Below, one piece after another: positions 32,906 to 39,478 of a stretch of 39,478 bases of DNA. Below the pieces are notes generated by a model that was not told the origin of the DNA, searched no databases, and was given only the letters and a program-made list of their open reading frames with translations. Positions within the stretch are counted from its first letter, which is position 1; each line of letters starts with the position of its first letter. The position numbers and the translations under genes were made by a program. This DNA is from Burkholderiales bacterium (GTDB taxonomy: Bacteria > Pseudomonadota > Gammaproteobacteria > Burkholderiales > Burkholderiaceae_C). The stretch covers positions 1 to 39,478 of the forward strand of contig JANXYH010000019.1 in NCBI GenBank assembly GCA_025350145.1. Direction: 5' to 3'.

Positions 32906-34429
32906 TCAGCCGGTGGCGCCGAACATGGCTGGCAGTTTCAGGCGCTGCACCTTGCCCGAGGGCCCGCGCGGCAACTCGGTCACAAAGCGCAGCAGCTTGG
33001 GGGTCTTGTAGCGGCCGAGCTGGGCGAGGCAGAAACTGCGCAGATCGTCTTCGCTGCAGGCCATGCCCGGGCGCAATACCACGCAGGCCAAGATCTCCTG
33101 GCCGTAGTGCGGGTCGGGGATGCCGACGGCAGCGGCGTCCAGCACCGCCGGGTGCTGGAGCAGGGCCTCGTCGATCTCGCGCGGGGCGATGTTCTCGCCG
33201 CCCTTGATGATCAATTCCTTGATCCGGCCGGTGACGAAGAAGAAGCCGTCGGCGTCGCGGTGGCCGAGATCGCCGCTGCGCAGCCAGCCGTCGGGGGTGA
33301 AGGCCTGGTCCGTGGCCTGCGGGTTCTTGTAGTAGCCGCGCATCACGTTCGGGCCGCGGATGACGATCTCGCCGGTCATGCCGTCGGCCAGCGGTACCAG
33401 TGCCGCGTCGACCACCCGCGCCAGGCAGCCCGAGGCGCGCCCGACCGCGCCCAACTTGCGCAGCGCCGGCTCCAGCGGGTTGGAGAAGCTCGGCGCCACG
33501 GTCTCGGTCAGGCCCATGGTCTCGATCACGCCGATGCCGAACCTGGCCTCGAAGGCGCGCAGGTGTTCGGGCGGCAGGGCGGCGCTGGCCGAGCGGCAGA
33601 ACCGGATCCGCGCCGTGCTGCCAGGCGCCGGCAGATCGCCCTCCAGGAGGTAGGAGATGATGGTCGGCACCACATTGATCCAGGTGCAGCCGGCGGCGCT
33701 GGCCTGGTCCCAAAAACGGGCTGCGGAGAATTTGGGCGCCAGCGCCACGCTGCCGCCGGCACTCAAGGGCGCCAGCATGGTCACCGCGAATGCGTTGATG
33801 TGGTACAGCGGCAGCACGCCCAGCACCCGATCGGCCGGGCCCAGGGCATGTTCGGCGACGATGGCGGCGGCGTTGGCGGCCAGGTTGGCCTGGCTCAGCA
33901 TCACGCCCTTGGGCACGCCGGTGGTGCCCGAGGTGTACATCAGCAGGGCGATAGCCTCGGGTGATGGCGGCGCGGCCGCATCGGCGCCCGGCTCAGCCTC
34001 GCCGTCCAGCACCAGGGCATGCGGATCGGCCACCACCAGGCGCTTGTCCGACCCGGCCAGCAGCGCCTGGACGCGGTCTTGCCACTCGGGCGCCACCACC
34101 ACCAGGGCGCAGTCCGAATGGCCGATCACGTAGCGCATCTGCTCTGGCTGCGAGAGCAGGTTGACCGGGTTGACGCAGCGCCCGCCCCACATCGCGCCCA
34201 GCAGCAGGCGCAGCGTGCCCAGACCGTTGGGCATCACCAGCGACAGCGTCTGGCCAGGCGCCACGCCCTGCCGGTCAAGCCAGGCACTGATGCTGCGGCA
34301 ACCGCTGGCGAGCTGGGCATAGCTCAGGCTGGCGCCGGACTCTGTCGCCATGGCGCAGTGGCTGTCAGGCCGCAGCCCGGCCTGGCGCTCGACCATCGCC
34401 CAGACGGTCTCTGCGGCCAGCGCCGACAT
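32906..34429 (-). CDS. Acyl-CoA ligase (AMP-forming), sulfoacetate-CoA ligase candidate
   Basis: 507 residues of the ANL superfamily, which adenylates a carboxylate and passes it to CoA. Core motifs: AMP-loop MYTSGTTGVPKGVMLSQ, LPLYHINAFAVTML, the substrate/ATP motif GLTETVAPSFSNP, GWLRSGDLGHRDADGFFFV, hinge GRIKELIIKGGENIAPREI, and the catalytic Lys in GPSGKVQRLKLP. The ATG at 34429 is chosen, 4 bp after the dehydrogenase stop; the longer frame begins inside that gene. A ligase directly downstream of an acylating aldehyde dehydrogenase is the arrangement of the sulfoacetate genes sauS-sauT in Cupriavidus necator. The substrate is therefore a guess: sulfoacetate or another short acid. Confidence 0.85.
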   Translation of the reverse strand: MSALAAETVWAMVERQAGLRPDSHCAMATESGASLSYAQLASGCRSISAWLDRQGVAPGQTLSLVMPNGLGTLRLLLGAMWGGRCVNPVNLLSQPEQMRYVIGHSDCALVVVAPEWQDRVQALLAGSDKRLVVADPHALVLDGEAEPGADAAAPPSPEAIALLMYTSGTTGVPKGVMLSQANLAANAAAIVAEHALGPADRVLGVLPLYHINAFAVTMLAPLSAGGSVALAPKFSAARFWDQASAAGCTWINVVPTIISYLLEGDLPAPGSTARIRFCRSASAALPPEHLRAFEARFGIGVIETMGLTETVAPSFSNPLEPALRKLGAVGRASGCLARVVDAALVPLADGMTGEIVIRGPNVMRGYYKNPQATDQAFTPDGWLRSGDLGHRDADGFFFVTGRIKELIIKGGENIAPREIDEALLQHPAVLDAAAVGIPDPHYGQEILACVVLRPGMACSEDDLRSFCLAQLGRYKTPKLLRFVTELPRGPSGKVQRLKLPAMFGATG

Positions 34430-34433
34430 CGCC

Positions 34434-35846
34434 TCAGGCCCGACCGTACTTGGCGAAGAAGGCGCCAAAAATGTCGGCCTCGCTGGGCACCACCTCGGCG
34501 ATAGGCATCGCCACCCGGGTGATGTTCAGGCACTGGCGGTAGCCCAGGTTGTCTGAAAAATTGTTCCTGCCCCAGGTGCCGCAGCCCATCGACAGCGAGA
34601 ACGGCAGGCCGTTGTCGAAGCTGCCGCCGGTGGCCACCGCATGCGCCTGGTTGACGATGACGCGCGACACCGGCAGGCTGAGGCCGAGTTGCAGCGCCCG
34701 CTCGGGCCGCTGGCTGTGCAGGCTGACGGAATGGCCGGCGCCCTGGAAGGCGTAGATGCGGCGCACCGTGGCCATCGCGGCGGCAAAGTCGGGCACGGTG
34801 TACAGCGCCAGCACCGGGCTGAGCTTTTCGCCTGAGAAAGGGTGATCGGCGCCAAAGCCGGTCTCGTCCACCAGCAAGGCCGAAGGCAACCTGGCGGCCA
34901 GGTCGGACCATCCGGCGCGTTGCGCAATCAGCGCCGCCGACTGCCCTATCACTGCAGGCGACAAATGCCCGTCGGGCCACATCAGGCGCTGCAAGGCCGC
35001 CTTCTGCGCAGCGTCCAGCAGCACCACGCCGCGCCGCGCCAGCGCCGCCAGCACCGCGTCGCGCTGCGCCGCCACCACCACCAGGCTGTTCTCGGACGAG
35101 CAACTGGTGGCGTTGTCAAAGGTCTTGGACTGCAACAGCAGGGCCATCGCCTGGTCGGCGTCGGCGCTCTCGTCGACGATGCTGGCGACATTGCCCGCGC
35201 CCACGCCGAAGGCCGGCGTGCCGCTGGCATAGGCGGCGCGCACATTGGCCTGCGAGCCGGTGGCCAGCACCAAGTCGCACTGGCGCATCAGCTCGGCGGT
35301 GCTGGCCTTGCTGATCGGGGCGGGCAACACCTGCACCAAGTCGGCGGGCGCACCGATGCGCTCGAACTGGGCGTGGATGCAGGCCACCAGCGCCTGCGCT
35401 GTGGTCCAGCCCTTGGGCGAGGGCGCGATGATGACCGCGTTGCGGCCCTTGAGCGCGTTGATGACCTTGTTGGCCGGCGTCGCCGCCGGGTTGGTCGAGG
35501 GCGTGACGGCGCAGACCACCCCGACCGAGCGGGCGATCTCGGTGATGCCGGTTGCCGCATCGTGCGCAATCACGCCGACCGAAGCTGCGCCCTGCAGGTC
35601 GCGCAGCAGGCCCAGCGTCTTGCGGTGGTTCTTGCGCACCTTGTCTTCGACGTTGCCGATGCCGGTGTCGGCCACCGCCAGTTCGGCCAAGGCGCGGTTG
35701 CGCCCGGGCTCGAGGATGGCCCAGCCGGCAGCGGCGACCAGTTCGTCGACCCGGCCCTGGTCATAGCCTTCAGCCTGCGCCTGTGCGGCACGGGCACGGG
35801 CGACGAGTTCATGCACCTGGGCCACCACGGGATCGACACTGGGCAT
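34434..35846 (-). CDS. CoA-acylating aldehyde dehydrogenase, sulfoacetaldehyde dehydrogenase (SauS-like) candidate
   Basis: 470 residues; reversibly converts an acyl-CoA to an aldehyde with NAD(P)H, in the EutE/PduP/SauS branch rather than the hydrolytic aldehyde dehydrogenases. Seen: VRKNHRKTLGLLRDL, GVVCAVTPSTNPAATPANKV, NALKGRNAVIIAPSPKG, LVLATGSQANVRAAYASGTPAFGVGAGN, and the catalytic Cys at about 249 in DNATSCSSENSLVVV. It has no adjacent alcohol-dehydrogenase half, so it is not AdhE. The start at 35846 is 1 bp after the tctC-type gene's stop (TGA-G-ATG), implying coupling, and the ligase begins 4 bp after its stop. Pairing with a ligase suggests acid -> acyl-CoA -> aldehyde, as in sulfoacetate breakdown. 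Confidence 0.87.
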   Translation of the reverse strand: MPSVDPVVAQVHELVARARAAQAQAEGYDQGRVDELVAAAGWAILEPGRNRALAELAVADTGIGNVEDKVRKNHRKTLGLLRDLQGAASVGVIAHDAATGITEIARSVGVVCAVTPSTNPAATPANKVINALKGRNAVIIAPSPKGWTTAQALVACIHAQFERIGAPADLVQVLPAPISKASTAELMRQCDLVLATGSQANVRAAYASGTPAFGVGAGNVASIVDESADADQAMALLLQSKTFDNATSCSSENSLVVVAAQRDAVLAALARRGVVLLDAAQKAALQRLMWPDGHLSPAVIGQSAALIAQRAGWSDLAARLPSALLVDETGFGADHPFSGEKLSPVLALYTVPDFAAAMATVRRIYAFQGAGHSVSLHSQRPERALQLGLSLPVSRVIVNQAHAVATGGSFDNGLPFSLSMGCGTWGRNNFSDNLGYRQCLNITRVAMPIAEVVPSEADIFGAFFAKYGRA

Positions 35847-35847
35847 C

Positions 35848-36840
35848 TCATTCCGCCTTGATGTTGGCGTCTTTGGCCAGCTTGGCCCAGCGCGGCAGCT
35901 CGCTGGCGACCACCTTGGCCAGCGCCGCCGGCGTGCCACCGACCGCCTCGGCGCCCTGGAGCAGGAACTGCGCCTTGACTTCTGGCTCGGCCACCACGCT
36001 GTTGAGCGCCTTGTTCAGGCGCTCGACCACCGCACGCGGCGTCTTGGCGGGCACGAACATCGCGAACCAGGAATCGATCTCGAAGTCCGGCACGCCCGCT
36101 TCCTGCATCGTCGGCACCTCCGGGAATGCGCTGCTGCGCTTGAGCGTGGACACCGCCAGCGCCTTGAGCCTGCCCGCCTTGACGAACTGTGCGGCGGCCG
36201 GGATCGACACCCACACCATCGGGATCTGCCCGCCCAGCAGGTCGATCACGCCAGGGCCTCCGCCCTTGTAGGGGATGTGGGTCAGTTGGATGCCGGCGCG
36301 CAGGTTCAGCAACTCGCCCGCCAGGTGGCTGGGCGAGCCTATGCCGACCGAGCCGAACTGCAAGGTGTCGGGCTTCTTCTTGGCCAGCGCCACCAGCTCG
36401 GCCACCGTGTTGGCCTCGAACTTGGGCAGTGTGACCAGGATCTGCGGCAACGAGGCGACCGTGCCTACAGGCTCGAAATCGCGCTCGGTGTCGAACGGCA
36501 GCTTCGGGAATATCGCCGGATTGATGGTGTGCGAGCTGAGCGTGAACAGCACGGTGTAGCCGTCCGGCGCCGCCTTGGCGACGATGTCGGTGCCCAGCGA
36601 GCCGCCACCGCCGCCGCGGTTGTCTATGACCACCGGCTGGCCCAGCGCGGCCTGGAAGCGCGCCTGCACGATCCGCGCAATCACGTCGGTGCCGCCGCCG
36701 GGCGGATACGGCACGACAAAGCGCACCGGCCGGTCCGGGTAGGCCGATTGGGCCCAAGCCGGGGTCGACAGCGTGGCCGCAGCCACCAGCAGGGCCGCGA
36801 ACATGGCGCGGCGCAAGCCCCGCTGCGGTGCAATCTTCAT
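35848..36840 (-). CDS. TctC/Bug-type periplasmic solute-binding protein
   Basis: 330 residues. The signal peptide RRAMFAALLVAAATLSTPAWA ends at AWA-Q around residue 31. The mature protein has the Bug signature YPDRPVRFVVPYPPGGGTDVIAR (part FVVPYPPGGGTDV), VVIDNRGGGGGSLG, APDGYTVLFTLSSH, HIPYKGGGPGVIDLLGGQIPM and KALAVSTLKRSSAFPEVPTM. These proteins deliver carboxylates or other small anions to tripartite tricarboxylate transporters. No membrane TctA/TctB genes occur here; Burkholderiales carry many such orphan binding proteins. The start has a strong ribosome site, AGGGAGA, 7 nt upstream. It opens the probable operon through the dehydrogenase and ligase, 70 bp after tldD. Confidence 0.93.
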   Translation of the reverse strand: MKIAPQRGLRRAMFAALLVAAATLSTPAWAQSAYPDRPVRFVVPYPPGGGTDVIARIVQARFQAALGQPVVIDNRGGGGGSLGTDIVAKAAPDGYTVLFTLSSHTINPAIFPKLPFDTERDFEPVGTVASLPQILVTLPKFEANTVAELVALAKKKPDTLQFGSVGIGSPSHLAGELLNLRAGIQLTHIPYKGGGPGVIDLLGGQIPMVWVSIPAAAQFVKAGRLKALAVSTLKRSSAFPEVPTMQEAGVPDFEIDSWFAMFVPAKTPRAVVERLNKALNSVVAEPEVKAQFLLQGAEAVGGTPAALAKVVASELPRWAKLAKDANIKAE

Positions 36841-36910
36841 GTCAATCTCCCTGTTGTCCGCCAGGCCGTTGGCGCAGCCCGCGGCCCGCAGCCGGCCAAC
36901 GGCACCGCGC

Positions 36911-38374
36911 TCAAGCCGTCCCGCCGACCGTCAAACCGTCGATGCGCAGGGTCGGCTGGCCCACCCCGACGGGCACGCTCTGGCCTTCCTTGCCGCAGAC
37001 GCCGACACCGCTGTCCAGCGCCAGGTCGTTGCCGATCAGCTTGACCCGGGTCAGCGCATCCGGGCCATTGCCGATGATCGTCGCGCCCTTGACCGGGTAG
37101 AGGATGCGGCCGTTCTCGACCCAGAAGGCCTCGCTCGCCGAGAACACAAACTTGCCGCTGGTGATGTCAACCTGGCCACCGCCGAAATTGGTCGCGTACA
37201 GGCCGCGCTTGATGCTGGCGATGATCTCTTGGCTGGGCGTGGTGCCGGCCAGCATGTAGGTGTTGGTCATGCGCGGCATGGGCACATGGGCATAGCTCTC
37301 GCGCCGGCCGTTGCCGGTCGGTTTGACGCCCATCAGCCGGGCGTTCATCGAGTCCTGGATATAGCCCTTCAAGATGCCGTCTTCGATCAGCACATTGCGC
37401 TGGCTGGCATGGCCTTCGTCGTCGACATTGAGCGAGCCGCGCCGCTCTGGCAGGGTGCCGTCATCGAGCACCGTCACGCCCTTGGCCGCCACCCGCTGGC
37501 CGACCCGGCCGGAGAAGGCCGACGAGCCCTTGCGGTTGAAGTCGCCCTCCAGGCCATGGCCCACCGCCTCGTGCAGCAGCACGCCTGGCCAGCCCGGGCC
37601 GACCACCACCGTCATTTGCCCGGCCGGCGCCGGCCGTGAATCGAGGTTGGTCAGCGCGGCATTGACCGCCTGGTCGACATACTCGGTCAGTTGCGCGTCC
37701 TGGAAATAGCCCAGGCCGAAACGCCCGCCGCCGCCGCCCGAGCCGACCTCGCGCCGGCCATTGGCCTCGGCGATGACGGTGATCGACAAGCGCACCAACG
37801 GCCGCACATCGGCCGCGCGACTGCCGTCGGCGCGGGCCACCAGCACCACGTCGTGCTCGGCCGACACCCCCGCCATGACCTGGACCACACGCGGGTCGCG
37901 GGCGCGTGCCATGCGCTCGATCTTTTCCAGCAGCGCCACCTTCTGGGCGCTGTCCAAAGTGCCTATCGGGTCGGCGGCGCGGTACAGGGCGCGGCTGCCG
38001 GCCAGCCTGGCCGTGCGCCCGCGCTTGACGCTGCGGCTCTGGCCCGCCGCCGCGATCGACCGCACCGTCCGTGCCGCGTCCAGCAGCGCCGCCTCGGAGA
38101 TGTCGTCAGAGTAGGCGAAGGCGGTTTTCTCGCCGGCCACGGCGCGCACGCCCACCCCCTGGTCGATGCTGAAACTGCCGCTCTTGACGATGCCTTCTTC
38201 CAGGCTCCAGCCTTCGTGGCGGGTGATCTGGAAATACAGGTCGGCATCGTCAATGCGGTGCTGGGCGATGGTCGCCAGCGCCTTGGCCAGTTTGGCCTCG
38301 TCGAGGTCGAACGGGGCCAGCAGCATTGCCTGGGCAATGGCCAGACGCTCTATCGTGGGTTCGCGAGAAATCAT
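36911..38374 (-). CDS. tldD: Metalloprotease TldD
   Basis: One subunit of the TldD/TldE peptidase, known for microcin B17 maturation, CcdA degradation and cleavage of unfolded peptides; cytoplasmic. 487 residues. The metal motif HEAVGH spans about 268-273 in GVLLHEAVGHGLEGDFNRKG, and the metal-binding Cys region near the C-terminus is VGVCGKEGQSVPVGVGQP. Other family segments are GSFSIDQGVGVRAVAGEKTAFAYSD (part GVGVRAVAGEKTAFAYS) and MPRMTNTYMLAGT. The start at 38374 is used; CATAAT ends only 6 nt before it. No tldE/pmbA partner is in the window. Confidence 0.95.
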   Translation of the reverse strand: MISREPTIERLAIAQAMLLAPFDLDEAKLAKALATIAQHRIDDADLYFQITRHEGWSLEEGIVKSGSFSIDQGVGVRAVAGEKTAFAYSDDISEAALLDAARTVRSIAAAGQSRSVKRGRTARLAGSRALYRAADPIGTLDSAQKVALLEKIERMARARDPRVVQVMAGVSAEHDVVLVARADGSRAADVRPLVRLSITVIAEANGRREVGSGGGGGRFGLGYFQDAQLTEYVDQAVNAALTNLDSRPAPAGQMTVVVGPGWPGVLLHEAVGHGLEGDFNRKGSSAFSGRVGQRVAAKGVTVLDDGTLPERRGSLNVDDEGHASQRNVLIEDGILKGYIQDSMNARLMGVKPTGNGRRESYAHVPMPRMTNTYMLAGTTPSQEIIASIKRGLYATNFGGGQVDITSGKFVFSASEAFWVENGRILYPVKGATIIGNGPDALTRVKLIGNDLALDSGVGVCGKEGQSVPVGVGQPTLRIDGLTVGGTA

Positions 38375-38380
38375 CTTTTG

Positions 38381-38386
38381 ATTATG
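38381..38386 (-). promoter_or_regulatory. -10-like CATAAT just before tldD
   Basis: On the minus strand CATAATCAAAAGATG places the hexamer's last base 6 nt before the ATG, with no Shine-Dalgarno. A transcription start 6-8 nt after the hexamer would fall on the ATG itself. Confidence 0.45.
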
Positions 38387-38455
38387 CGCTGGCGGCCCCA
38401 CTGCGGCGGCTCCGAGCCGTGCTGCGAGGCTGTACCGGAGATGCCGATCAGCCAT

Positions 38456-38486
38456 AAAAAAACGGCGCCCGAAGGCGCCGTTTTTT
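38456..38486 (-). terminator. Strong intrinsic terminator (TTCG tetraloop) between the PEP-CTERM gene and tldD
   Basis: A7, then CGGCGCC (38463-38469), CGAA, GGCGCCG (38474-38480), then T6. On the minus strand this is a 7-bp GC stem closed by a C-TTCG-G tetraloop and followed by a run of T, a textbook terminator for the PEP-CTERM gene that ends at 38526. Its A/T flanks also make it able to work in the plus direction. It separates that gene from tldD. Confidence 0.92.
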
Positions 38487-38525
38487 GGCTTGGCTGACCG
38501 GGGCTTGACCCGGTCAACAGCGCAA

Positions 38526-39350
38526 TCAGGCGGCCTTGCGGCGGCGGCTGGCGGCGAAACCGGCAATGGCCAGACCGATCAGGGCGACCGAGCCAGGCTC
38601 CGGGACATGCGACAGCGTCACGCCGTTCGACAGCAGGCTGGAGAACGAGCCCATGCCAGGGTTGTCGAGCGCGAATTGCGGGTCAGCGTCGAAGAAGCTC
38701 TTGGTGAAGCCGAGCGTGGCGAAGTGGCTGTTGACCATCGCCTGGTGGGTCCAGCAGCCGATGGCCGGCGGCTGGGTGAAGCCATTGGACGTGCCTTCGG
38801 CGGTGACGGTCTCACCGTCGGTACAGCCGGGGCCACTCAAGCCACCGGCGAAACCGGCGACGAAGGCGTTGTTGCCGCTGCCACCGGTCAGGAAGTCCCA
38901 ACCCGAGTTGCCTTCATAGTCCCCGATCATGACCGTACCGCCGCCAGTCACGTAGGCGCTGAGGTCGGCCTGACGGCCAGCGATGGCTCCCGGGTTCGAG
39001 CTGCAGCAACCGCCGCCAGCGACGAAATAGACCGCAGCGTAGCTAGACAGCGCGCCGGCGGTCGACAGGTCAGTGAAGTTCACCACCGCATGCGAGCCCG
39101 AACCCGTGGCCCCACCGAAGAAATTGAGGCCGATCACGGCGACCGGATTCAGGCTGGCGCCGCCGATGGCGCTCCAGACCTGATCACGATAGGTGCAGGC
39201 GCCGACATCGCCGAAAGCGCAGTGCAAACCGATGGCATCGCTGCCTTCGAGGATCACGGTCGCCTGGGCGGTGCCCTGGATGGCCAGCAGGCCGGCGGCC
39301 GCAAGCGGCACGACCGACAGGAACTTGGCAAATCGATTCAAAAATTTCAT
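38526..39350 (-). CDS. PEP-CTERM sorting-domain exported protein
   Basis: A 274-residue secreted protein. N-terminal signal peptide: MKFLNRFAKFLSVVPLAAAG through about residue 30 (QGTAQA-T). The C-terminus carries the PEP-CTERM sorting signal: VPEPGSVALIGLAIAGFAAS followed by RRRKAA, i.e. VPEP, hydrophobic helix and basic tail recognised by exosortase. The mature middle is Gly/Ser/Asn-rich with several Cys (GGGCCSSNPG, GCTDGE, IGCWTH). It contains an ADLSAYVTGGGTVMIGDYEGN segment resembling glutamine-amidotransferase-like/ThuA-type Rossmann pieces, but the function is unknown. GGAG lies 6 nt before the ATG. No exosortase gene is in the window. A 26-bp inverted repeat overlaps codons 4-12. Confidence 0.9.
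   Translation of the reverse strand: MKFLNRFAKFLSVVPLAAAGLLAIQGTAQATVILEGSDAIGLHCAFGDVGACTYRDQVWSAIGGASLNPVAVIGLNFFGGATGSGSHAVVNFTDLSTAGALSSYAAVYFVAGGGCCSSNPGAIAGRQADLSAYVTGGGTVMIGDYEGNSGWDFLTGGSGNNAFVAGFAGGLSGPGCTDGETVTAEGTSNGFTQPPAIGCWTHQAMVNSHFATLGFTKSFFDADPQFALDNPGMGSFSSLLSNGVTLSHVPEPGSVALIGLAIAGFAASRRRKAA
39316..39341. repeat. Left arm of a 26-bp inverted repeat (inside the PEP-CTERM gene)
   Basis: The 26 bp from 39316 to 39341 match the reverse complement of 39453-39478 at 25 of 26 positions; the single difference is at 39335. This arm encodes codons 4-12 of the signal peptide plus the first base of codon 13 (LNRFAKFLS, then G of Val). Outward extension cannot be judged because the right arm reaches the window end. 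Confidence 0.9.
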
Positions 39351-39452
39351 GTTGAACTCCAAAGATTGACGACACAAACTGCGGGTGTTCAGAACTGCAC
39401 GGTCTGCCTCCCAGACCACCCGCCGATCACAACCGCTCGCCCGAGCAGTAAC
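39351..39452 (-). promoter_or_regulatory. Leader/promoter region of the PEP-CTERM gene between inverted-repeat arms
   Basis: 102 bp upstream of the ATG, plus the first codons, lie between the arms. It contains the ribosome site GGAG, the small palindrome GGTCTG-CCTCC-CAGACC (39401-39417) and GCGGGT/ACCCGC at 39381-39386 and 39418-39423. I could not identify a convincing sigma-70 or sigma-54 promoter. By position it should hold the promoter. Confidence 0.4.
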
Positions 39453-39478
39453 TTGAATTGATTTGCCAAGTTCCTGTC
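39453..39478. repeat. Right arm of the 26-bp inverted repeat (window end)
   Basis: Read on the plus strand this arm is TTG AAT TGA TTT GCC AAG TTC CTG TC, which is the PEP-CTERM signal-peptide coding sequence (LNRFAKFLS) with CGA changed to TGA. The bases before it do not continue the similarity: no ATG AAA TTT precedes it. It reaches the last base of the window and may extend beyond. Confidence 0.9.

Noticed and set aside
39380-39430. Possible sigma-54 (-24/-12) promoter for the PEP-CTERM gene
   Set aside because: On the minus strand TGGGAGG...CCGTGCAG looks similar, but the GG-to-GC spacing is off by one or two bases and the -24 element is poor. I could not support it.

Overview
The window looks like chromosomal DNA of a high-GC betaproteobacterium of the order Burkholderiales, most likely near Comamonadaceae or the Leptothrix/Rubrivivax group. 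The evidence is gene content (a Pil-Chp pilus chemotaxis set next to rubredoxin-thiD-hemL, an rnb-tonB-mtgA run, accB-accC-prmA-DUF3426, a Bug-type binding protein and a PEP-CTERM protein) and the very high GC at third codon positions. No rRNA, tRNA, CRISPR array, prophage or intact insertion sequence was seen.

Layout. 1-152: start of yqgE (minus, cut by the window edge). 274-1776: DNA photolyase (plus). 1814-13421: a long minus-strand run, in transcription order rubredoxin, pilG, pilH, pilI, pilJ, a 2063-residue pilL/chpA-type CheA hybrid kinase, then a secreted alpha/beta hydrolase. 13603-16753: thiD, hemL, hexose-6-phosphate mutarotase (plus). 16848-29033: a plus-strand housekeeping stretch with mpl, RNase II-type exonuclease, TonB-family protein, mtgA, an unknown gene, tlpA-like thioredoxin, accB, accC, prmA, a DUF3426 zinc-ribbon membrane protein and a PfkB-type sugar/nucleoside kinase. 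29066-30124: 5-formyltetrahydrofolate cyclo-ligase (minus) divergent from a TfoX N-domain protein (plus). 30082-38374: a minus-strand run reading tldD, tctC-type binding protein, acylating aldehyde dehydrogenase, acyl-CoA ligase, a remnant of a TauC-like permease, class III CoA-transferase, Gln-type thiol dioxygenase, enoyl-CoA hydratase. 38526-39350: PEP-CTERM exported protein (minus).

How the genes work together. PilG/H/I/J/L form a twitching-motility chemosensory pathway. The accB-accC pair starts fatty-acid synthesis. mpl and mtgA act on peptidoglycan. The minus-strand run 30082-36840 reads as an organosulfur catabolic cluster. The thiol dioxygenase has the residues of 3-mercaptopropionate dioxygenases and is translationally coupled to a class III CoA-transferase, as expected for 3-mercaptopropionate -> 3-sulfinopropionate -> CoA ester. 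The acylating dehydrogenase plus CoA ligase plus sulfonate-type permease remnant resemble a sulfoacetate route. Substrates are inferred, not shown.

Most unusual structures. (i) A 26-bp, 25/26-matching inverted repeat brackets the 111-bp promoter/start region of the PEP-CTERM gene and runs off the window end. (ii) A broken extra copy of the accC 5' end, interrupted by a 28-bp hairpin-forming insertion, lies between accB and the intact accC. (iii) Several genes have -10-like hexamers only 6-9 nt before the ATG and no Shine-Dalgarno sequence, suggesting leaderless transcripts. (iv) A 5'-truncated permease fragment sits inside the organosulfur cluster.
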